Assembly: GCA_023213395.1 (NCBI GenBank)
Contig: CM041465.1
Coordinates: forward strand, 131,199,741 to 131,263,740
Reading direction: 5' to 3'
DNA: 64,000 nt
DNA from: Cycas panzhihuaensis
Lineage: Eukaryota; Cycadophyta
The position numbers and the translations under genes are program-made. Shown piece after piece: positions 57,001 through 64,000 of this stretch. Under the pieces are notes generated by a model. It had not been told where the DNA came from and did no database searches. It worked only from the letters and a program-made list of their open reading frames with translations. The stretch's first letter is position 1, and each line of letters starts with the position of its first letter.

Positions 57001-57471
57001 CCATTGACACCGATTGTATCGTAAAGAGGACCATTGTAGATAATGGCTCTTTTAACGCTATACTGCCAGCGTATGCTCAAGGAGCTAGGCATAGTAGCTC
57101 TTAGTCATCCCTTGGAAATGCCAAGGGTATGATGGGGCGCGAAGTCCCCTTTAGAGATCTTCCTTTCCCTCACCTTAGGGGAAAAGCATTTCGTCGAAGT
57201 TCTTGTACTCGATGTTGATGTAGAGTACAACCTCTTGTTAGTGACCATGGCTCGACCAAATGGGAGCGATGCTCCACGCAATGGGGGCAACTTAAATTTG
57301 TCCATGAAGGACAAGTTAAAGTTGTCGCCCGTGAGCTATCCGTCTCACACCTCCCATCCGGCTGCCGGTGTTTTCGATGATGAAGATAGCGATCACGAGG
57401 AGGTTACCCCTTCCGTGGGACCTTTGTTTGAGGAGGACCTTCATCGGATCGAGCCCTATGCCATGTCATGA
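57001..57471 (+). pseudogene. J aspartic protease
   Basis: TIVDNGSFNAILP (57033-57070) is the active site of Tat/Athila-type retropepsins (family VDNGSS.N.LP; Asp and Gly kept). After a short decayed stretch, IFLSLTLGEKHFVEVLVLDVDVEYNLLL (57155-57240) matches the (P)L.(I/L)G...F.V.F.V(L/M)D....YN.LLGRPW block. Then NLSMKDKLKLSP (57293-57330) recalls the SLH..LKF segment that precedes RT in such elements. The protease would mature Gag. No RT follows. Confidence 0.75.
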
Positions 57472-57981
57472 GCCAAACCTAGTCGGGTTTGCCCCTATTG
57501 GCGTGGGTGGTTGATTACGTGGCCAGTCCTGGGTGACTCTTATTCGGATAGTGAGGGTTATGGGCCCTCTTCTCGACGTGTCACCCTGGTTTCGCGAGCA
57601 CTTAGGGGAATATCTCGATCAGATATTCCCGCTCTTCCTCATTCTGGTGGCTCAGGAGCCACGGTCCTAAACAAGCCATTTATTTTACCTTCTCGGCCTC
57701 CTCGAGCGATTTCACGTGGCGCCCGTCGACGAGCCACTCGTGGGGCACTTCTTCTTCACGCCTAGATCCTTACCTCTGGACAGAGCCACTCCTACTCGTA
57801 TGCAACCTTGCCATGCGATCCGGTCACGTCCGGTCTTGCACTCATCGATTGAGCCATAGCAAGTTTACTAGTAGGCTTAGCGACTTGGCCCTACTCTTCG
57901 TCACCTATCTCCTACCACTGCGGCGTGACTACCCCTACCTCTCGGGGTCTAGGCACACCTCTTCCTCTCCTCTTGCTCAAA
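57472..57981 (+). other. J interior after protease, no RT
   Basis: GC-rich, with one open run (57511-57765) that shows no RT, integrase or other known motif. Confidence 0.5.
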
Positions 57982-58350
57982 GCGAGCCTAAACTACCATT
58001 TTAAATTGTTCCCATTCCTCCCAACCACGGGTGGAATGGCAATTTAAGATGGATTCTTACTCGGCGAGCCTAAACTACCATTTTAAATTGTTCCCATTCC
58101 TCCCAACCACGGGTGGAATGGCAATTTAAGATGGATTCTCGCTCAAGCGAGCCTAAACTACCATTTTAAATTGTTCCCATTCCTCCCAACCACGGGTTGA
58201 ATGGCAATTTAAGATGGATTCTTGTTCGAAAGCCCATTTCCCATTTCTCCCAACCACGGGTGGAATGGCAGTTTAAGATGGATTCTTGAGCTTAAACTAC
58301 CATTTTGAATTGTCTCCATTCTCCCCAATTTGGATGGCGGTTTAAGATGG
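57982..58350. repeat. Tandem repeat, ~82 bp unit, about 4.5 copies
   Basis: Units start at 57982, 58064 and 58147 (nearly identical), followed by two shorter, diverged units (about 58230 and 58290). Each unit is an imperfect palindrome: CCATTTTAAATTG...CCATTCC pairs with GGAATGG CAATTTAAGATGG around the loop tcccaaccacgggt, giving a ~20 bp stem. It lies between protease and 3' LTR, where Ogre/Tat elements are known to carry variable tandem repeats. Confidence 0.9.
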
Positions 58351-59079
58351 ATTTCTCTTCGGTTTAAACACGGTTCCTCATGAACCCGTTCCGCATGCTC
58401 TTGGGAACCTTTGTCCTCCTACTTGGGCATCCTCCAACTAGGGAGTATCGTTGCTCCCCCCTTTCGTGCTTGTGATTTCCTTCGCATATTCCGCTATGCT
58501 CCCATGTGGACGTGCATGTCGCTCTATTTCTAACCTCACACCTCTCGATTACCTCACTCGCCAGGGGATGTGTGTGCTCATGTTAGACATATGGCCATAC
58601 ACGGAAGGAAACACATGCATCTACATATTTACAAAATCTACATATCCAGCATATCCTGAGGCACCTCGATCTTTGAGGTCGGCCTTGTCGCCTCATCCTT
58701 GACGTCGCCTCCCTCTTCTTGATGATCGCCCGAGGCTTGCACAGCCATCCGGCCCAGTTTCGGTTGTTGTCAGTTGGTTGTGCTTGCTCGCTTGTCACCG
58801 GATGCCCTCTGCTTCACGTTGCACTTGACAGCGGGGCATCCTTCACTTGCTTATTCCGAGTTGCGGTCGATGATTGGGCGGCGTGGCGACCCTACGTCGT
58901 CCTCGTCTCTGTCTCCCTTATCCACGCGTTCCGCCACTACACTTGCCTACACCCTTGGATCACGTGCTGCTCTTGATTGATCTTATATATATATATATGC
59001 ATGTGCTACTCATGTTTCTTGATTGTCAGCATTCGCCATCACATTACGCTTCGGCGTTGAGGCTCTGCGCCCGAGGCGA
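58351..59079 (+). other. J 3' untranslated region
   Basis: No coding signal; contains a short (TA)n at 58984-58999. A good polypurine tract before the 3' LTR is not seen. Confidence 0.55.
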
Positions 59080-61577
59080 TGTTTCCGGCTACCGGGAATG
59101 GACTCGAGACGCATCGGCGGAGTTTGTTCGGTATATTTTCTTACTTTTCTTACCTTGGTTTGATTAAGGTTATTCTGATGGGTTGTTTGACATATGCTGC
59201 CGCATTGCTTTCGTGCTTGTTCATTATGCATGTGCTAACGACACCTATTAGCTATGGCGACTCACGGTAGGGCATTCCTCGTGAATCACGACACCAAGTA
59301 TGGCGTCTGATCACTCACGATGTCTCCATGGTCTTAGGGATGCTTTTGCCGGCTTGTTTATTCGTGTTACCACGTGCCACTTATGTTGCAAACCCTTCCT
59401 AAGCTTCGGTTTAACCCTTAGTTAGGGCTCTTTGCACCATTTTGTGTACTTGCCCATTGCTTGGGCATTCCCTCAGTTGTTCCCATTCATGATTAGCCTC
59501 TATTTTTGCCTCAAAAGGATTTTCTTCCTTATTTTCCCTTTTTAAATTTCGGTTTGTGACAAACTTAAGCGGTACCACAAAGTTTCTGACCGGTTCGTCT
59601 GTGGTAAACTTAGCGATGCCAAGTTCTTGCCGCATGATCTGTTTAAAATTTGAAAAAACCACTTGACGATGGCCGCGTTTTTCGTGAGCTGGCGTGGCTC
59701 GAACGATTAGGCGCCCAAGGCCCCAGCGTTCACTTGCTGTGCCCAAGGCATAAAAGCCTTTTTTCTATTCATTTGAATGATTCTTCAACTCACTTTTTGG
59801 GATTCTTCAACTCACTTTTCAAGTTTTCTAGAGGACTTCTTCACAAAACAAGACAAAAGAAAGAGTGATGAGAACTTCTTCTCGGTTGGGCCAGAATGAG
59901 GGCTATTAGGCTGAGTTGCGGGGCCATTCTTTGCCCCTACAGACTCCATTACAAGCACCACCTCTCCTCACAAATACCCAAGGCTTCAAGAGGTTTTCTT
60001 CACCAAAAAAACCACTCCAAAGACCCGTTCTCAAGCTTCCAACTTGCATGAGGCTCTACTCTTCCACTCTCATGCAAAGGACATTCAACTCCACTTCTTG
60101 GACACCGCTTGGGCTGCTGCCCCCAAGTTGCTAAGTGCCTACATGCACTCATTCTTCTCCATTCAAGGTATTTATTGGCTATGTTAGTGCTTTTTTGCTT
60201 GTTTTTTCCATTGGGTTGCTTGTAAATTCTTTCCTCTTGTTTGCATGCACTTCCTTTGAGTTTCTTTTGGCCATTTGATGCATGTAACCTTAGTAGTTGT
60301 GGCTTACTAGAGCGCTGCCCTAGGTTAGGTGCATTTGCTTGCGATTCCCTAAAACTCATCCTCTCCCACCTAGTTTCCTCTTTTGCCATTTTCTAAGCGC
60401 CAAGCACAAAGGGCTTTTTACGAGTTGAGGAGATAGGCGGGGTTCAGTCCCCATTCTTGTCCTTCTCCCCGAGGGTTCGTCCCTTATCCTCTCTCCCTTT
60501 ATCACCCTTTCTTGGGAGGCAGGGGCTAGAGAAACCTTGGAGGGTTGGCTTGAGTTTCCTCATTGGCGTAGGCCATTTGTTACTGCATGACCCATCTTGG
60601 TGCATGCTAGCATTGTTTCCCTATACCCTGTGGAGACCTCTCGTGGGTGAGTTAGCCATCCCGAGGCTACCTCAATCCCATTCGGTGCGTTTTATGGTGT
60701 ATGTGACCGCATATGTGTCGTGACTTTGTTTCCTTTCCAGTTATATGTTGGTGCTTAACTACGTACGGCTAGCCTAGTTGATTTCATTTTCGGTGTATAC
60801 ATATACATATATCTTGTCGGTTTTGGTAGCCTCTCTCGAGGAGGAGAGTGTTCTCTCTGGTTGTGTGCGGGATCGCTTGAGAGGGAGGGGTCGCGAGGTC
60901 AACCGTTCTTGGGTCATTGTCACGGTGCGCCTTCCCTTTTTTAGTTGTTTTGAGCTTTACTTTCAGTTCTTTCGGTTTGTTAGTTCTTGCGTACTCTCGG
61001 GGAGGTAAGTGAACCCCCTTGGCCTTTGATCGGCGTTGCATGCGGAAGGCGGAGGGAAGGAGCGCCTTGACAGGGAGAAACCCGCATTCTGCTCGGACTC
61101 GTGTCGGAGTATTTCCCGCGTGTCTTTCGTGTTTACTTTGTGTTTTTACGCTTTGTTGCATTTACTTTGATCTGTAAAGGAACATAAGGGAAAGAAAAAG
61201 AAAACAAATTGTGTACTTTACATTTGCTTTCTTGTACTTCTTTATTACATTGCATGACATAGTAGTATAGGTCCCATTTACCTATACCATTTAGCCGCAC
61301 TACCCCTTACCCTGTGACACGTTTGGTTGATTGCCCCCTCGTCGCCTTCTCATTGCCTTGAGAAGCGCGGCGTCGAGTTCTTTTCCTTCCGGCCATCAGA
61401 AGGGTAGGAAGGCCTCGTCTTACGCGGCTACACAGGCGACCGGGCACCTTGCGATCCGTACGCGGCGCTCCGGCGCGGGCGTCTGCGGTATGATCCTCGC
61501 TAGTTAGCCTGTTTAGCATATTGTTTCTATGCCCTTCCCGCTAGGCGTTGGATCATTGCCCTGCGGAGAGCGTTTCA
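59080..61577 (+). repeat. 3' LTR of element J
   Basis: 2498 bp, starts TGTTTCCGGCTACC and ends GAGAGCGTTTCA, followed by the target duplication GATGT (61578-61582). Confidence 0.9.
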
Positions 61578-61824
61578 GATGTTTGACAAGTGTCAAACAT
61601 CCAAGGTACATGCCTTGCATGTAGAACATGTGTCATTTTGGGCTTTTAAGTGAGCAAAAGTATATGGGGGTCTATTTGACCCTTTAGTAATGTTGTGTCA
61701 AGAAAATAATGGTGTGCACTTTATCACTTAAGTGATAAGTCATCCCTAAAGTACAAAAATACAAATAATATATAAAAAAATAAAGTACATAGGCTTAACA
61801 TGTAAACATAAGGTTTAACAAGGG

Positions 61825-62438
61825 TATGGGCAAATTCTCTATAGACAGAACAAAGTATCGTCAATTGGTAAGGAGCCTGTTTTACTTAACTCATACCAGA
61901 CCAAATATTACCTATAATATTAGATTCATTTTTCACTATATGTAGAATTCTCAAGAGCCACATTGAGTTGCTGCGAAGTGGATTCTGAAGTACCTAAAGG
62001 GAACAATCAATCTTGGTCTGAAATACCACTAAATATATCTTTGATGTTAATAATGAATTTGTTTCGTAGTAGTCAAAGAAGCAACAAGCAATGGCGTTAT
62101 CTTCTACAGAGACTGAATATCAAAGACTTGGTGATGGTGCAAAGAAAGTTATATGATTACAAGGTCTCTTAGAATTTCTTGGAGTTTTAAATGGACATCT
62201 AATCATTTTTGTCAATAATCATAATACCATTCGTCTATTGAAGAACCCAAAGTTTCATGCACGTATAAAGTATATTGAGATTCAACACCATTACATCCGT
62301 GAATAAATCAAGTCAAGGAAGTTGTAAGTTGACTATTATTTGAGTGAATACCAACTTGCAAACATCTTCACCAAACTACTTACTAAAGATCCAATTACAA
62401 ATATGCATGCTAAATTAGGACTCACCAATGTTATCCTT
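61825..62438 (+). pseudogene. Copia H RNase H
   Basis: Resumes with FSIDRTKYRQLV and a decayed LTHTRPNITY (61845-61910), WILKYLKGTINLGLKYH (61975-62030), then the RNase H end LLEFLGVLNGHLIIFVNNHNTIRLLKNPKFHARIKYIEIQHHYIRE (62165-62305, in pieces), YQLANIFTKLLTKD (62350-62390) and LGLTNVILERGC (62415-62455). Completes the pol frame cut at 51506. Confidence 0.85.
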
Positions 62439-62447
62439 GAGAGGGGA
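62439..62447 (+). other. Polypurine tract of Copia H
   Basis: GAGAGGGGA directly before the 3' LTR. Confidence 0.85.
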
Positions 62448-62708
62448 TGCTAACATGGCAGTTATTTGTTAAGCCACCAATCAATGTTAATGTGATTTAA
62501 CTAAAGGTGATTAATGAAATAGCATGAGATATTCGAAAGCTCACAACACTTATCAAATAATACCTCTTTGAAGGATATAAAATCCTAAAGCCCTTGTGTA
62601 TTCAATATATTAATTCAAGGAGTGTAATCAATGTGATCCAAAGGATCTTCTTTTGTGGTGGATTTTTTTTCGAAATGATTTTTTACGTAAATCTTGTGTA
62701 CTGTGTAG
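62448..62708 (+). repeat. 3' LTR of Copia H (truncated)
   Basis: Starts TGCTAACATGG; similarity to the 5' LTR stops near tgtactgtgt (~62708), so about 90 bp of its 3' end is missing. Confidence 0.82.
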
Positions 62709-64000
62709 AGATGCAATGGCTAATAAAATGATCCAAACTTCTATGGACTCCTACAATAGACAAATTATCACCACCTTTGAAACCCTCAAATTCTCGTGCA
62801 ACCAAAACAATATTCACACAGCATAAAAAATAACATTCAATAAAATAATACAAATTTACATAGCATAAAAAATGACACGTAAACAAGAAGGAATACACCA
62901 ACTAAAGCGACTTGACCAAAATCAAAATAAGCATCATGTAGTATATGAATGTCTTACACAATGAAATCTAAAATGAAATTCCAAACAATCACGGAAACCA
63001 TAAATAACATTCAACAACCAATAAATAGAAAGACTTTGGATGTTAACAACAATAAACAGTATAGACTATAAGGCTTAAATAGGCTAATTTGGTATGAGAG
63101 GGCATTAAATATATCATTTCTTTCATTAAGAAAGCATTTGGTTAGAAATCATTTATCTAAGCAAGAGGTAATTCTTATGAGGTATGGGATTCACTTACCT
63201 TTATGATTTGAAAGTTGAATGTTGCACATTTATCTTGGCCTACTCAAGTTGATCACTATTAGTCACACTTCAACAATAACAAAGTAAAACATCACACAAA
63301 ACCAATGATATTTAAGTACCATATTAAAGCACATCCTTCTCCCCTTTGGTTTGCATTGTTTTTTTTTTACATTGTTAAAATATGCCTATTGCAATTTGAT
63401 ACTTATTAGTTAAATACATGAAAGTGTCTATTTTCTTAATCAAAATAATAATAATAGCATTCAAAATTTTACTTTTATTATTAAACACTTTCAAACATAA
63501 AGGTAACCAATCAAAATAAAATACCATTTCAAAACTACTAACCATCCCCTACTTGATAAGTTAAATATAACAATTATATAAAAAGATTTCAATTATTAAA
63601 TACAATTTCAAAATTGCTAACCATCCCCTACTTGATAAGCAAAGATTTCAATAATAAAATACCATTTCAAAAATGCTAACCATCCCCTATTTGTTAAGTT
63701 AAATATAACAAATATATAAAAAGATTTCAATAAACACTATGGGCAATAAAAGAGGTAGAGAATGGGTTCAATATAGATAGGCATATGTATGAATAGAGTC
63801 ACATTAAACATTGAAGAGAGTGAGTTATTTACTCTTAACTCCTTTAATTAATATTAAATTATATGTCTTTCTAATGCTCCTCACTTTGCAATCATTCATG
63901 GATTGATTTTCTTTAGGAGAAATTCATGTGGCATTTTTTAAAGGTCTTGTAAAACAATAAGGCAAGTTGGGCATTTGGGTTATATGACTTTCAAATGTTT
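62709..64000. other. AT-rich non-coding sequence
   Basis: No coding or LTR signal recognised. A short repeated phrase acatagcataaaaaat / acacagcataaaaaat lies at about 62816 and 62855. Confidence 0.5.
63521..63733. repeat. Tandem repeat, three units of ~60-80 bp
   Basis: Units begin ta(c)caatttcaaaa at about 63521, 63600 and 63659. Each has gctaaccatccccta followed by agatttcaat. The middle unit lacks ~22 bases (ttaaatataacaa.tatataa) present in the outer two. Confidence 0.9.

Larger units (their letters stand above)
51805..61577 (+). mobile_element. Long-LTR Gypsy-type element J with gag and protease but no pol
   Basis: 9.8 kb, sharply GC-richer than its surroundings. LTRs of ~2.48 kb (51805-54279 and 59080-61577) and an exact 5 bp target duplication. 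After the 5' LTR, TGGCGACCATATTGGG replaces the tRNA-Met primer site of the Copia elements, a different primer type similar to those of Gypsy Tat/Athila-like elements. The 4.8 kb interior shows a Gypsy gag and an aspartic protease, then a hairpin-forming tandem repeat, and no RT, RNase H or integrase motif. Either a non-autonomous TR-GAG-like element or a deletion derivative. Confidence 0.85.
51507..61819. mobile_element. Unidentified insertion K (~0.53 kb), itself split by J
   Basis: AT-rich sequence at 51507-51799 and 61583-61819 interrupts Copia H between RT and RNase H. A short repeat AAGGG flanks it (51502-51506 and 61820-61824), perhaps its target duplication. The ends TTATTGAAAG and GGTTTAAC are not obvious inverted repeats; if the edges are moved slightly they read TGAAAG ... 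TTTAACA, so a solo LTR is one option. No coding content. Confidence 0.45.
46866..62708 (+). mobile_element. Ty1/copia element H, split by nested insertions
   Basis: 5' LTR 46866-47214, primer site 47215, gag, protease, integrase and RT up to 51506. Then a foreign block (51507-61819), RNase H, polypurine tract (62439-62447) and a 3' LTR truncated at about 62708. Without the insert it is about 5.5 kb. The polyprotein frame is full of stops, many of them TAG at tryptophan positions. No target duplication can be scored because the 3' end is lost. Confidence 0.87.

Noticed and set aside
57982-58350. Regular repeats resembling a CRISPR array
   Set aside because: Units are direct tandem copies with no unique spacers, in a plant retroelement.
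63521-63733. Repeats with spacer-like variation
   Set aside because: Only three units, AT-rich and contiguous; an ordinary tandem repeat.

Overview
This window looks like a stretch of a large, transposon-rich plant nuclear genome. I find no host protein gene, tRNA, rRNA or organelle fragment in it. Plant origin is inferred from the element types: Ty1/copia LTR retrotransposons primed by initiator tRNA-Met (TGGTATCAGAG-type primer sites), plant L1-type LINEs whose ORF1 has a DUF4283-like domain plus a CCHC knuckle and whose ORF2 ends in zf-RVT and RNase H domains, a long-LTR Gypsy-type element, and a tRNA-derived SINE. The deep nesting and strongly diverged LTR pairs would suit a conifer-like or other giant genome with slow DNA removal, but the species cannot be told from sequence alone.

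Layout. 1-6995: AT-rich background with a plus-strand LTR and primer site (3238-3489), a complete minus-strand SINE with target duplications (3721-4022), and a minus-strand LTR with a triplicated primer-site junction (5511-5949). 6996-40058: one old minus-strand Copia element (called B here) whose own ~6.3 kb is split into six pieces by nested insertions. These are (i) a 304 bp TRIM joined without a gap to a 7.6 kb Copia (A), 7619-15507; (ii) a non-coding LTR element (D), 18824-22807, itself holding a second SINE; (iii) a second LTR element with almost no coding sequence (E), 23555-27619, with an exact GAAAT duplication; (iv) a full-length LINE, 28847-39671, interrupted by a younger 5'-truncated LINE, 33197-37402. 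41821-46300: a decayed minus-strand LINE (L). 46866-62708: a plus-strand Copia (H) with a truncated 3' LTR. H is split inside pol by an unidentified ~0.53 kb insert (K), which is in turn split by a GC-rich 9.8 kb LTR element (J, 51805-61577) with ~2.5 kb LTRs and an exact GATGT duplication. J shows Gypsy-type gag and protease but no polymerase. 62709-64000: AT-rich background with a short tandem repeat.

How the parts fit. All coding sequence seen belongs to retroelements and nearly all of it is broken. The insertion order can be read from the interruptions: B is older than A/TRIM, D, E and the outer LINE; the outer LINE is older than the inner LINE; H is older than K, and K than J. The older copies carry many TAG stops where a tryptophan codon is expected, mostly in CTAG context, as expected from loss of methylated cytosines at CHG sites. 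The youngest GC-rich pieces (J, inner LINE) are instead broken by small indels.

No undescribed biochemical system is visible. The most unusual items are the gapless TRIM+Copia unit, the gag/protease-only long-LTR element with hairpin-forming tandem repeats beside its 3' LTR, and the CTAG decay signature. Element letters (A, B, D...) are labels for this report only. Percent identities and domain limits are by-eye estimates.
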